64,000 bases of DNA from Arthrobotrys musiformis (Eukaryota; Ascomycota; Orbiliomycetes; Orbiliales; Orbiliaceae). Every line of letters begins with the position of its first letter. Position 1 is the first letter of the stretch. The notes below the pieces were generated by a model, which saw nothing but the letters and a program-made list of their open reading frames with translations, was not told where the DNA came from and did not search any database. A program made the translations under genes and the position numbers. Below, piece after piece: positions 47,062 to 57,868 of this stretch. The DNA is taken from positions 558,001 through 622,000 of the forward strand of contig JAVHJL010000001.1 of the NCBI GenBank assembly GCA_036971715.1, read 5' to 3'.

Positions 47062-48978
47062 TCAAGCTTCTTTCGCCCCGTCGTCTAAATCTTTCGCCGG
47101 AGAAGCCTTACTCTTAGCCTTCCTAGTCCTAGGCTTGGCTTTACTCTCCTTTTTCTTCTTCTGCTCCAATTCCTCTTTAATTTCTGGCTCCTTTGCTCCT
47201 TCGGCTTCTATTTCCTTTGCATCAGCTTTGACTTCTGGCTCCTTCGCATCTTTGACTTCTGGTTCCTTCGCTGCCTCGCCTTCATCCTCCGACGCCGATT
47301 CCCGCACCCGTACGCGCGGTACAGCCTGATCACTCATCTTCTGAAAACTCAAATACACCCCAAACTTCTCCTCAACCCTCCCAATGAACTTCCTACAATC
47401 GTCACAAATATCCCAGCTAACCCAGAACTTCGTACTCCGAGCCAGACAAAATGCACTCCTAACCCCCGCTTCCTTCCCAAGAAGACTCCTATACTTGAAG
47501 ATATTATGGGAGAATCCCTGCGGAGCCCATGTCGTATGCATGATCAGGAATCTCACCAGCATTTTCTTCTCCGCGTGGCAGGCGTGCCAGTGTTCCGCCG
47601 AAGAAGCGGTGTTGTTTTTGCGCTCCAATTCTCGCTTCCAGACTACGGAGGCGCTCTTGGGTATTTCCTTTGGAAACTCGTGGCCGATCTCCTTGGCTAG
47701 TTCCCGAACGAGCGACGCTAGTTGCTTATTGTTGAGCGGGAGGTGTGATTCCAGCCTTTCGGCTTCCACCAAGCCGCTGACCATGGAAATGTCGGGGTAG
47801 TTGGGTCCTCTGATGCAGCTGCAAACTGTTCTGAAGCCATCCGACTCGACAAGACCGAGCACGCGCGTCTTTTCGTCTTCGGTCACAGAACACATCTGCC
47901 AGTCCGCCTCTCGCTCGACTTTGTTTCTAGTCTCCCTCACAACGGCGGACTCCTTCCACCTATCTGTTGTGACGGTATACCCGGCCTTGGAGTGGTAGCC
48001 GACGACTTGATCAAGTTTATTCAATTTCGCAGCGCAAGACTTAGCGATATCTTGCAGCCTCTTGATCGCTCCCTGCTGTTTCGTCGGAGGGATAGGAACA
48101 GGATCGTAACTCTTATCCTCGACTATATCAAGCCGCTGAAAGGCTTCGAATAACATCTGTTCCTGTGATTTGGCCTCCTCGCCTTCGGCCGTATCCCCGG
48201 TCACCTCCAAGCTGACTTCAATCTTAACCTCCTCTTGAACAACAAGAGCTTTCGCAACAGTCGGTAAAGGCTTCTTCGGCCGGTATTTCACAACAAAAAA
48301 TCTCTCCAGATCCGGAACATCATCTTTAACCGTCACCCAGTATGCCCCGCTCTTGTGTACCTGCAGGCCGATAGCTTCCTTCCCTAGCGTACCGGTCAAA
48401 ATATCAATATCACCAGGGAATACAACCCGGTACCTCCCAAACGCCCCGCATCCCGCAGGATATATGACCGGAACACCAATACCCGCATCCGGAACCCGTC
48501 TGTGCTCATGAAGTTCCTCACAGTAAGGACATTCAACCACAATCTTGATATCAGAGTACCCGAGCACCAACGTCGTCTGTGGATCTTGACCCTCAAGATA
48601 CAGCGACCGTATATGGGTTATAATATCCCTCAGGAGGATCCAAAAGCTATTAGACAATTTATCCGCCTTCAAGATACTCTGAGAAAACCTCGAAGCCTCT
48701 GATTCCGGTAAGATTTTGTTATGCGTTTGCAAAAGGTTGATAGATTCCAAGTAAACAATGAAATCATTGTAGAAATTCGAAAGCATGGCAGCCCGGTGTT
48801 GGAAAGATTGAGCGGTTCGCCAAGCAGGGGCGTTGGAAATCGGCGGCGGTGTATCCCTCTTCAATGGCGATAGAGCCAGCTTTGGGGGCTCCTGCCGTGG
48901 AGGTGTGGTCGGTGGTTTAACCGCGGATGCCATAACGGACATATCGTCGTTCTTGCCAGACGGCGTGGGGATTCCCAT
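47062..48978 (-). CDS. Putative DYW-like/cytidine-deaminase-fold protein
   Basis: One exon of 638 residues, ATG at 48978. Residues 1-50 are Pro-rich and disordered. A helical region follows, then a Cys/His cluster (VVECPYCEELHEHRRV...YPAGCGAFGRYRVVFP) that could form a zinc site, then charged linkers. The key block is WHACHAEKKMLVRFLI with H468-A-E470, followed 55 residues later by DICDDCRKFIGRVEEKF with C525 and C528. HxE plus CxxC is the zinc/catalytic signature of deaminase folds, and the HAEKKML/ICxDC style is closest to DYW-type deaminases, which are known in some fungi. The tail is Lys/Glu/Ala-rich with repeats of KEPEVK type. Target (RNA, DNA or free base) is unknown. The match rests on motifs only. 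Confidence 0.6.
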   Translation of the reverse strand: MGIPTPSGKNDDMSVMASAVKPPTTPPRQEPPKLALSPLKRDTPPPISNAPAWRTAQSFQHRAAMLSNFYNDFIVYLESINLLQTHNKILPESEASRFSQSILKADKLSNSFWILLRDIITHIRSLYLEGQDPQTTLVLGYSDIKIVVECPYCEELHEHRRVPDAGIGVPVIYPAGCGAFGRYRVVFPGDIDILTGTLGKEAIGLQVHKSGAYWVTVKDDVPDLERFFVVKYRPKKPLPTVAKALVVQEEVKIEVSLEVTGDTAEGEEAKSQEQMLFEAFQRLDIVEDKSYDPVPIPPTKQQGAIKRLQDIAKSCAAKLNKLDQVVGYHSKAGYTVTTDRWKESAVVRETRNKVEREADWQMCSVTEDEKTRVLGLVESDGFRTVCSCIRGPNYPDISMVSGLVEAERLESHLPLNNKQLASLVRELAKEIGHEFPKEIPKSASVVWKRELERKNNTASSAEHWHACHAEKKMLVRFLIMHTTWAPQGFSHNIFKYRSLLGKEAGVRSAFCLARSTKFWVSWDICDDCRKFIGRVEEKFGVYLSFQKMSDQAVPRVRVRESASEDEGEAAKEPEVKDAKEPEVKADAKEIEAEGAKEPEIKEELEQKKKKESKAKPRTRKAKSKASPAKDLDDGAKEA

Positions 48979-49852
48979 AATTCAAGAGAAAAAAAGAGTG
49001 ATTAATTCTTGCGACACACGGATAGTAGCGGTCGAAAGTGCAAGATATGCGAGTGGAAGCCATTCCGGAAGGGCGTGTATTTATCAACATATTTTCAGGC
49101 ATCTAATGGCTGGATGCAATTCGATGGCACGGCCTATCGCTATCGACACAGGAGAAGGTGCGTGGAAACATCAGGCCTGGCACACCACAGTGAAGAGGCA
49201 CATGGGCACATGAAGACGTGTCCCGCGTTTGTCAATCCTGAATACCATCAGCCTCGCGTGTGTGTAAGTCACGGTACAATCGCTAGTCCTCTCAGCCTCT
49301 GAATTTCTGTAGATGACTCCTCGGATATCGTGAAATTAGATGTAGAGGTACAAGAGTCACCCTGTATATCGAAACGAAATATCCGAGGTGGCTGGTGCAT
49401 ATGTACGACAGGGGAGAGGTTTGGGAGGACTCATACTCCGCTGAGCTGAGATGAGGGGCAATTCTGGGCGCGATACCAGCCCTTTCAATTCAACGCAATA
49501 TATCCAACAGGTTATGCATGAAAGTTGAGACCAGATCACGATGAAAGATGTGGATAAGATGAACCCCGACAACCTGATAATCGCAAAAGATGCCTGAAAG
49601 TTTGAAGGAATGAACTTAATCCCCTAGCTCTTCGCCAGAACTAAAAATGAAGATGGGCCAATCAATAGTGGCAATTAGCCCAAGCCATCGTTGTCTTAGG
49701 CTATGCATCTTTATGCAGTAACTAGCGGGTTTACGTGACCACATTTCTCGGGATTTTCGGTCAACACGTTTGTTGCTCCTGGCGCAAAACGAGGCAACAA
49801 AAGTTTAGACCGGCAAAAAAGAATGTCAAAGGAAAAAAATGCAAAAATAAAT
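48979..49852. other. Intergenic, 0.87 kb
   Basis: Promoter side of the deaminase-like gene. No gene seen apart from the tRNA beyond its end. Confidence 0.5.
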
Positions 49853-49933
49853 CGACACCTGTGAGATTCGAACTCACGCACCCGAAGGTACCAGCTTAGC
49901 AGGCTGGCGCGTTAACCACTCCGCCAAAGTGCC
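49853..49933 (-). tRNA. tRNA-Ser(GCT)
   Basis: The minus strand folds into a class II tRNA of 81 nt: acceptor arms GGCACTT / AGGTGTC with discriminator G, D-arm region TGGCGGAGTGGTTAACGC, anticodon stem-loop CCAGC-CTGCTAA-GCTGG with anticodon GCT, a long variable arm (TACCTTCGGGTGC) and T-arm GTGAG-TTCGAAT-CTCAC. The long variable arm fits serine. There is no intron. A T-rich stretch just after the 3' end would terminate Pol III. Confidence 0.96.
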
Positions 49934-50446
49934 TGATCGATGTGATGTCTCTAAACTTTACAGAATATATTCCTCCCCTCCACTTCCAAGAGGCTTGAAG
50001 GCCCTGAGATTTCAAAGGGGATTCCGTTCCTGGCTTCAATGACGCCGCGTGCATATATGGGAGCCGGCCGGAGACAAAAAAAATCAGAAATAGGGCAAAG
50101 CAAGGAGTTCCATCTGCAGCCGACGCAGCCTGCATCGAATCATAAAGCAATGTCCGTTCCCGGGCGCAAAACAACAAATTGGCAACCGTATAAAGGGCAT
50201 CATGACTTGGACTGCTCGCCTTGCCAGTTGGCAAGCCTGGTATCCTAACCCAACTTACAAATTTTCTGTCCTTACCGGTATACTTTCAATCTTATTATTT
50301 TCCTCCTTTGATCCAAACTGGGCAGGTACCATATATTCACAAATTAGCGGGTCCAGGAGTCATTATCAGAATCACTCTTCAATATTTTAAAATCCCCTAG
50401 CAAGGCTTGAATTAATCAGCTCAAGTCCAGCTTCAAAAAGGTCTCG
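49934..50446. other. Intergenic, 0.51 kb
   Basis: Between the tRNA and the next plus-strand gene; no feature seen. Confidence 0.5.
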
Positions 50447-52154
50447 ATGGCTGCCGAATACGAACAAAAACCAGAAAACTCACGAGTATTAGATTGGATA
50501 CTCGCCGCAGCAGACGCTGACCCAAACCAACTGGCCTACCAGAGTTCCCAAGTCACACCTCAATCCAGAACTCCCACCACGCCCTCACGGGCTCTGGACC
50601 GGCTTCGAATCACAGGAACCCCGGGCGCCAGCTCTCGCAAGAGAAAACGATCCACAGCTGTAACTGGAACTACGAATCCCGACGATGAAGTATTGTTGAC
50701 GAAAAGGCAACCACGACCATCGAAATGGGCGGGACTCGATGTTGGCGGCGAGCACCTGTACCCAGCAGACAGCGTATCACAGCTGGAGGAAGGTACCAAC
50801 ACACCTCACTCGTCGAGCCGAACCAACACGTATAAAACTGCTGCTTCGAATTCGTCGGGGACGCCCAAGTTAGGCGGGATGGGAATTCTTGAACAAAGCA
50901 CGCCGAAGTTCACATTTTTGGGGCTTTCTGGGAGAGGGGGTTTAGCTGCAAATTCCAATAAGGAGAAGGTCCCTGCTGACCTTCAACGAATTATCCGTAA
51001 TTTGCGGACTTCATTAAGTCCGACTGGGGTTATGTGCTCTTGTGTCCAGGTAAACAGATGCCTTATAACGAAAGGTTTTGAAGATTATATATTTCAAGGG
51101 CTCACATTATTATTGGGAAAACAGGGGATACTGAATGAACAATGGCCCTACGAACCTTGGTCCGGAAGCGCCTTTTCTAAAAAACGCTGTAACAACAAAC
51201 GGCGACATGCCCAAGAGGTTGAATTTGCAATTCAAGTAACACAACGAGCAGAGAATCTACAGTTCAAGCTGAGCGAGGAAACCGGATGGTTAACCATAAC
51301 GCATAACATTCTGGAGTTTGTTTCTGGACCCACACAGGAGCACCATCCTGTGACAATCGATCCGGTGTAAGGACAATCCTTCTCCCTCTAAAGGGATTTA
51401 TTGCTGACATAGTCGTAGAACGACGATAGATATGGAGCGGGATATGCTTCCAGCGGCCAAGAGCGTTCCTACTCGCCTTTACTCTAAATTGCTAGCAGTA
51501 GAACCAAAACGGCCAAGATCCGCACCCTCGGTTTCTCCGGTGTTTTTTCCAGTACGAGCCGATATCGCAGTCAATGTGAATCTTGAGAACCCGGATGTAG
51601 AATCTACTAACAAGAAAATCACTGACTGCTTCGGCGGATACCCAACACCTTTCACTCGCTCCGCTCTGTCGCCCATACTAGCCATTTCATGCAAATCGCA
51701 AGATGGGGATGCCTCAGAGGCCGAATTGAAGTCCACCCTATCCGCCAGCGCGCTCCTGGAATCGTGGCATCGGGTTGGAATGCCTAAGTCTATATACCTA
51801 CCCGGGGACAAAAAAAGCCCTGCATCTTCTTCACTCGAAGGATATCCTAAAATTCGAAGAAATATCACTATAGATGGCGTGGCGACTATCCAAGAGACTG
51901 GACTAGACCACATATTTGTACTCCAGGTTCTTTCTTATATGTGGTCTTTCAGCGTAGTATTCACTGACCCTGGCGACTCACCTGATAAGATCACACCTCA
52001 GTCGCGCACGGTGTTGGGTCCCTTCCATATTGGCGATATACGGACCCCGATGGGTGTCTATGCAGTTCTTCGATTTCTCGACAAGTTACTGGAATACAAA
52101 GTCTCGGTATGGCTACCTGGGATGTTAGAGCGGGATGTCTCTCAGCGGTGTTAG
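50447..52154 (+). CDS. Uncharacterised protein, 553 aa
   Basis: Exons 50447-51366 and 51413-52154 join in frame over a 46-bp intron (GTAAGG donor, branch GCTGACAT, acceptor TAG), giving ITIDPV... continuous with RRTTIDMERDMLP. The N-terminal 190 residues are disordered, Ser/Thr/Pro-rich, with a basic NLS-like SRKRKRS. The C-terminal half looks globular (GLDHIFVLQVLSYMWSFSVVF, RTPMGVYAVLRFLDKLLEY). Bases 51050-51124 have intron ends (GTAAAC...ACAG) and are 75 nt, a multiple of three, without a stop, so they may be a retained intron; removing them would shorten the protein by 25 residues. I recognise no family. The NLS-like patch hints at a nuclear protein. Confidence 0.65.
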
Positions 52155-52303
52155 GGTATATCTGCACTGAACCGACTGCGCTTCAACATATTTTATTTCT
52201 ATTTCATATTGTCATTTTAGACTCACATCAGAATTTCATTAAGACGTAATATTAATCTGGGGCCTGCCATTTCCTTCTCTTTTATTTCATTTCACCACGT
52301 CCA

Positions 52304-53076
52304 CTATTTAGCCCACGCCTCCTCAACATACCCAATCATCGTATCAGTATACTCTTTACCACCCTTAACCCACCCCTTGATCCCACCCTCCAATATCACA
52401 CTTTTCATCTCCGTATCCCCTTTATTATCAATATGATCTGCGAACCACCCCGCAGCACGGGTCCCTCTTCCGGAGGAAGAACCTATACTAGACTTAGTAC
52501 TCAATTGTATCTGATGTTAATGAGGAGTACCCACCGCAGTACCAAATCACTTGTTTCACATTACCAGCTTTGAAAAGGTCGTATAGGGTCGGGATGGTGG
52601 GGTATAAACTCTGAGCCGGGAGGTTGATCGCACCACGGATAGTTCCACCCTGTATATTCCATAGAAATCGTCAATTTTTATGTAATTGTAAAATACACGG
52701 TGCATGTGTATATTTGAGGATTATTCTGTGCATATGGGGAAATCAGATTTCGAGATCGCAGGGCACAGACCTCATAGTCATTCCGTCTCAAGTCAACCAA
52801 GACGAAATCCTTAGCCCCCTCTGCTTGAAGAAGCTCTAGTACTTCCTTCTTGGTTCGCGCACCCGGTTTAGTGGTGCGAGGGCTTGGGAATGCGGCGTGC
52901 CAGGGAGCACCGTCCGCCGCAGGTGGGGCTTCGCAGGACATTTTGCGCAGGGACGAGAAGTGAAAAGTTCTGACCGACTGTTGGATGGGCAGAATGAAGA
53001 GAGCTGATAGGTACAGGTGGGGTTTAGAGCAGCCGACTATGGATCTACGGAATTGAAGCAGGCCCGGGTTATACAT
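52304..53076 (-). CDS. YCH1: Ych1/Cdc25-like rhodanese-domain phosphatase
   Basis: Exons 52771-53076, 52535-52649 and 52304-52482 join to 199 residues; the last intron has the perfect branch TACTAAG. The rhodanese fold shows VLVDLRRNDYEGGTIRGAINLPAQSL and the active-site loop IWYCGSSSGRGTRAAGWF. That is C-x2-S-x2-RG, as in yeast Ych1 and other Cdc25/arsenate-reductase-like rhodanese proteins. The ending GGIKGWVK is typical. Two starts are possible: ATG 53076 adds about 45 residues rich in Arg/Ser/hydrophobics (SVRTFHFSSLRKM) resembling a mitochondrial presequence; ATG 52941 gives the short cytosolic form (MSCEAPPAADG). The substrate is unknown. The name is by similarity to the Ych1/Ibp1 group. 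Confidence 0.82.
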
Positions 53077-53390
53077 GAATTGTAAGTTTCTGAAAAAGGA
53101 TCCAAGCTAAGGCTAACTTGTCGGCCGGGTTTTGGGGGCAGTGTGGTATTTTTGAAGTTCACAACGCGGGTATTTGGGATCGGGTTCATGCCGATGCTGC
53201 TGATTGCGTTTCAACGTCGAGGTTGCCCAATATGTGTAGGATTATAAGATTTATAAGATTTATAGATTTAAATTATCAATATTGAGCAAAAGGGGGCCAA
53301 GCTACTCCATCCCTGACATAATACTATTTTAAACGCGACTAACGTATATGCATGTTTACCCGCCGCTAGAGCATGCTTGATGCACTAAGT
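53077..53390. other. Intergenic, 0.31 kb
   Basis: AT-rich spacer with a short TTTATAAGAT-type repetition near 53250; no gene. Confidence 0.5.
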
Positions 53391-54385
53391 TTATTGGAGC
53401 TTCGACACGAACTTCACACTCGTTGGCCTTGCAAAAATGTAATCAGGCCAAATGGTATACTCCGCTATTTCCATCCCCGTAATCGGATCCTCCAGTATCT
53501 TCCAACTAACATCCTGCTCAATCCCAATACCAACTCTCGTAGCGTTTTCCCCCGCTGGCCCCAGCAATACACCCCCTTCGGCTTCAATATCAATATCTGC
53601 CTCACGGCTGGGGCTCATAGAATCCGTGTCCCCTTCCATTTGGTTGTTTACAAAAAAATAACCCTCCTTTTTATCTTTCTCTTGCGATAGCCATGCGTTT
53701 TCACCGGTGGCGTGGTCTAATTTGGGGATTTCCTCGTATATTATTCCATTCAGCGGGTCTAGATCGAATTCCTGACTTGCCTCTCGCTCCAAAAACTCTT
53801 CGAGGCGTTTTAAAACCAGCGGGTCGAATCTGGGTTTCTCATTACGTTCCATTTCCTCTATTTGGAGGAGTCTTTGCGCCCGGCTGGCGGTTGAAATCTT
53901 CGGCGGGGTGAAGGTGCCGTGTTCTGGGGATTCGATGTAGATTCTGAGGGGGTTTTTGTCGTAGCAATCTGAGACTCCTGGGTGGAGTTCGATGTGGTCG
54001 AGATAGTATGCCTGTTCCTTCGCTGAGATTTATGTTACACGTTAGCGATTTCATTTCTAAGACAAGTAGGAGATTCCGACTTACGGTTAGGGTTACTCGG
54101 TGAGTAATAGATTTTATCCAGGACCGCGTTTTCTTGGGTTACCACGAAGGGGGTGCATCCGTTTGACTGCCATATCTTCGAGTCCCAGTCGCTCCAGACT
54201 TCTGATTCTCCTGGGAACACGGTGTTTTCGTTTGTATTGAAATTTGAGACAACAATGGCTTGTTTTGCCATCAACCAACGACCATGCGCTGTGGGAAGTG
54301 TGAGAAGTAGGAATTTTAGAAATGTGATTGCGGGAAGGGCTGGTATTCGCCCACGGTAGGGGGTGCGGGGTGGCAAGCGTAACAT
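53391..54385 (-). CDS. Secreted paralogue family, copy 4
   Basis: Exons 54085-54385 and 53391-54022 (intron 62 bp, phase 1) give 310 residues. ATG 54385 was chosen; an upstream extension begins only with TTG. The hydrophobic leader FLKFLLLTLPTAHG is followed by RW. Blocks: SKIWQSNGC, the Cys of NGCTPFVV, VLDKIYYSPSNPN at the intron, then YYLDHIELHPGVSDCYDKNPLRIYIE. The middle is Glu/Asp-rich and shorter than in copies 2 and 3. The end is EYTIWPDYIFARPTSVKFVSKLQ. It lies 16 kb from the other three copies, so the family has spread beyond one tandem array. Confidence 0.74.
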
Positions 54386-55065
54386 CGATATCCCCTCGAG
54401 GCCATCTAGGAGACTCAATGTCCTATAGATTTATAAAGATATAGTCTAGCATGGATCACACGTTCTGAATTGCACCAAATTCGGTATTCAAATACGCATG
54501 TCGAAAACATTTCCCTCGTTCTCTCGCGTGAGGAAGAAATGGGCTCATATCGGCTAACTGTATTTACAAAGGCCGTGTTTTTTGTTGCGGCGTTGTGTTT
54601 CCAAAAGCGGTAAAGCGGTGAACACAATCAAAATTTAAACAAATTTTTGGAGCGCAAAAAACTCTCGACATCTCTTCTTCCTAAACACCAACCATCTCAT
54701 CGTCAACCGCAGCATTCCACCGAGTGCAACTAACAAAAAGGTATGCTTCCACGCTCAATCTCCTCCCTGGGAAACAAATCGCTATGCTGTTCCTTTTCGA
54801 ATGATGAAAAAAAATTCAGACCTGTGCTGAAACAAGCAATGTGGATAACAAATATATTGCCAAATTTATTACCTGACTTCTCACCAACCTCGTGTTCTGT
54901 GTTCATGGCTGTTCAATTGACCAAAACCTCAATGGGACCAAAAGGCTAACGATATGGAACAAAAGATAGGAAATACCGCCCGCTCGTTCAACGATCGATA
55001 GAATAACTTGCTCGTATCATGTACATTCATAATATCAATATCAATCCAATCCAATCAAATTGAAC
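54386..55065. other. Intergenic, 0.68 kb
   Basis: Promoter of copy 4 and 3' flank of the oxidoreductase; no gene supported. Confidence 0.5.
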
Positions 55066-56421
55066 TCACAGCTCGCTCAGTCTCTTTGCAATTCCGTCTA
55101 TCCTGTTCCCCGTCTTCGCACTTTCCTTCGCCAATTGGATTATTCCAATGACGTTCCTTGCTTCCTCGGGCTTGACGTGCAAATCTTTCTTGACACTGTC
55201 AAAATTTTCACCGCCTAGGATCTTACCCACACACCCAATAACGTTCCTGTAGTACTCCACGTAGTCCCCCTTCTCCGGCTTGACCCTCCCGTTGACAAAG
55301 CCCCCGTAAGTCCTCAGGGTTGCCACCCTCCCGAAAATTCCTTCCAATCCCTCCTCATCGGCCTCCACGGCTCCCTTGGGAATCGTGACCTCTGGCCACT
55401 CATCCACCCTCTCCTCACCGTAATCTGACATTTTGATCGCATCTATACTGTGTTCGCGTAATTGGTCTTCCTGCACGTCCATACCAAACTTCTTATACCC
55501 CCCCTGCCAACCCTTGACAACCCATCTATTCTGCCTCGCAACAGGCGAGACCATCGTAGACTTCAATTCCACGGTCAGTGGCTTCCCACCGTTGAAATCT
55601 GGCTTGGCGGCGTAGTACATGTACAACGTGAAGCTGTCATCGATCTCCAACGGCTCCGTCTGCCGTTGGTTATCGGTGTGTGCCCATATCCACTCGGGCA
55701 GGCCGAAGAGATTGAGGATTTGGTCGACGAGATGGCTTCCCAGGTCGTAGAGGATTCCGTTTCCGGGCAGATCCTCGGATTTCCATGCTTTCGCTGTGGA
55801 TGATGGGGCTGTTGGGAGACGGTATCGATTGAATTGGGAGGTGATGGAGGTGATTGGGGTGAACAGGAAGTTTGTATGTGGAGATGTGAGGTACTTCTTG
55901 AGGGTTAAGAAGTCGGAGTCGAAACGGCGGTTTTGGTAGACTGTGAGGAGGAGGTTCTTCTCGTTTGCAATTGATATCAGGGAGGTGCAGTCTGCGTAGG
56001 TCGGGCAGAACGGCTTTTCAACGACCACTGGAGGGTTTGTATACCCGTATTAGTTACACGCTCGATCGAGTAGGAATGATTTTGTAGGGTAAGAAATAGA
56101 AATAAAAAGGCGCCTACCGTGTTTTCCATTCGCAAGAGCCTCCTTTGCCAGGTCGTAGTGGCCCGGGCTTGGGGTGCAGATTATGACCAGGTGAACATTT
56201 GGATCTTTGAAGAGACTGGAAGCATCCTGATAATGCTTGACATCAGGGAAGTCGACCGTGACATGGTCGCCTCTTTTGGAGCTCGAACCCGCCTTGGGTG
56301 GAGCAGCACGCTGGACTACGGCATAGACCTTCGCATTTGGAACGGCGGTGATTGTGGGGATATGGAAGGCCGTGGTGGAGAGGCCATAGCCTATCAAGCC
56401 GACATTGACAACAGCAGACAT
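55066..56421 (-). CDS. GFO/IDH/MocA-family oxidoreductase
   Basis: Exons 56118-56421 and 55066-56027 (intron 90 bp) join to 421 residues. The Rossmann start VNVGLIGYGLSTTAFHIPTI gives the NAD(P) G-x-G-x2-[ST/A] region. VIICTPSPGHYDLAKEALANGKHVVVEKPFCPT carries the family EKP motif across the intron. The second domain has LYDLGSHLVDQIL, the usual G-x-x-x-D-x-x-x-H-like sequence. The family oxidises or reduces sugars, inositols or dihydrodiols; the substrate cannot be read from sequence. It shares a 781-bp divergent region with EBP. Confidence 0.9.
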
Positions 56422-57202
56422 GATTGTATCTTTTTCAGAGATATCGATATCGGTGAAGTACAAATATTGCAAATGCGCGCAAGTCAGCGTTAGGTCCAGC
56501 CAGAGAGATATCGAGATATCGAGCTGAGAAAAAGGCAACCCGCCCTCCCTTTATAACATAAAATCGACCCCGATAACTCTTCCGCAAACAAGACAGCTGA
56601 CGATATCCAATTCCGCGTCAACCGGATGCAATGGAGCTCATGGCGGGGTATCGACACGGCCGGCTTCTCGCCGGTGTGGGCAGGTCTCATGCCGGATGCA
56701 ACCAACGTCATTTCATAAAAGTCTCAAGTCGGCAGAGGTAGCCGAGAAAGGTGCCGAGTCGACCTTCCCGCTGACTTTCTTGCGACCCCGGATTCCCGTG
56801 TCGACCGTCGACATCGACGTCTACTTCAGCCGACGGGTCTCGTGGATTTCATGTATCTCATGGACGGCAGGCTGCTTCGGGTTCGAGTGCTAGCTGCAGG
56901 CTCGGTGGGGCATTTGGCACTCGGGGCTAATTGGTCCAGGGCGGAAACTGGATCAGGGTGAGATTGGTTACACGATTTATGTGGGACCACGAACGACCGG
57001 CCACCACGCGACAACCTCACCATTCACGACATCCACCACGACGGGCGATTTCAATTCCCATTCGTATCGCCGTTTCGATTTAGCTGGGGCTCTTTGCCTT
57101 CTGGATCAATAGCTCTAGTTACTCCGTACACCAAACTTTTACGTGTCAATTGCTATTCGGAACGTTCCAGACCGCGTCTCAAGTGCAGCACAGACGGTCA
57201 CA
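56422..57202. other. Divergent promoter between oxidoreductase and EBP
   Basis: 0.78 kb with repeated GATATCGA words near 56440 and 56505. No specific regulator can be assigned. Confidence 0.45.
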
Positions 57203-57868
57203 ATGTCTACAGAAGCACCCGCCGGCTTCGTCATTGACACCATCACGGTCGTCTCCTTTGTTTTCATGCTTGCCCTGCTCATAGTGGCATACTTGATCTC
57301 TTTGTCTGCTCTGCCCAAAAGCTCCAACTTCACCATCCGTTTCATCTTCATATGGCATCTGTTCGACGCTCTTACCCATTTGATCCTCGAGGCTAGCTTC
57401 CTCTACCACTCCTTCTTCTCCTACACTCCCGACCGAAAACACTACGGCGCGCAGTACTCCAGCGCTCCATTCGCTCTAATCTGGCAGGAATACGCCAAAG
57501 CCGACTCACGTTGGGCAGTCGCCGACCCCGTCGTCGTTGCAATTGAATTACCAACCGTACTCCTCGAAGGACCCGGAGCCGCTTACATCTGCTATTTGCT
57601 GGCAAAGGGATCGCCGAATGTGTGGTTTTGGATCTTGGTGGTCGCGGTCGGCGAGATCTATGGAGGATGGATGACATTTGCGCCAGAGTGGCTAACTGGA
57701 AGTCCGGCGTTGGAGACGAGCAATTTCATGTACAAGTGGGTCTACCTGTTCTTCTTCAACATGCTCTGGGTTTGGGTACCCGGTTGGCTTTGCTGGGTCA
57801 GTTACAGTGAAATTGCGAAGGGACTGGGGCTCGCGAAGAGGCAAGAGCAGGGGAAGAAGGCGCTGTAG
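57203..57868 (+). CDS. EBP: Emopamil-binding protein, sterol delta8-delta7 isomerase-like
   Basis: An EXPERA-fold membrane protein of 221 residues that shifts the C8 double bond to C7 in sterols in the ER. One exon; ATG 57203 was chosen because the longer frame lacks an upstream ATG. Helices: VVSFVFMLALLIVAYLISL, FIWHLFDALTHLILEASFLY, VVVAIELPTVLLEGPGAAY, WILVVAVGEIYGGWMTFAP, LFFFNMLWVWVPGWLCWV. Family signatures include HLILE, WQEYAKADSRW and EIYGGWMTFAPEW, with the His, Glu and Trp residues of the active site present. Fungal ergosterol synthesis mostly uses Erg2, so this may be a second isomerase or have another sterol substrate. The C-terminus ends in Lys-rich residues fitting ER retention. 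Confidence 0.88.
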   Translation: MSTEAPAGFVIDTITVVSFVFMLALLIVAYLISLSALPKSSNFTIRFIFIWHLFDALTHLILEASFLYHSFFSYTPDRKHYGAQYSSAPFALIWQEYAKADSRWAVADPVVVAIELPTVLLEGPGAAYICYLLAKGSPNVWFWILVVAVGEIYGGWMTFAPEWLTGSPALETSNFMYKWVYLFFFNMLWVWVPGWLCWVSYSEIAKGLGLAKRQEQGKKAL

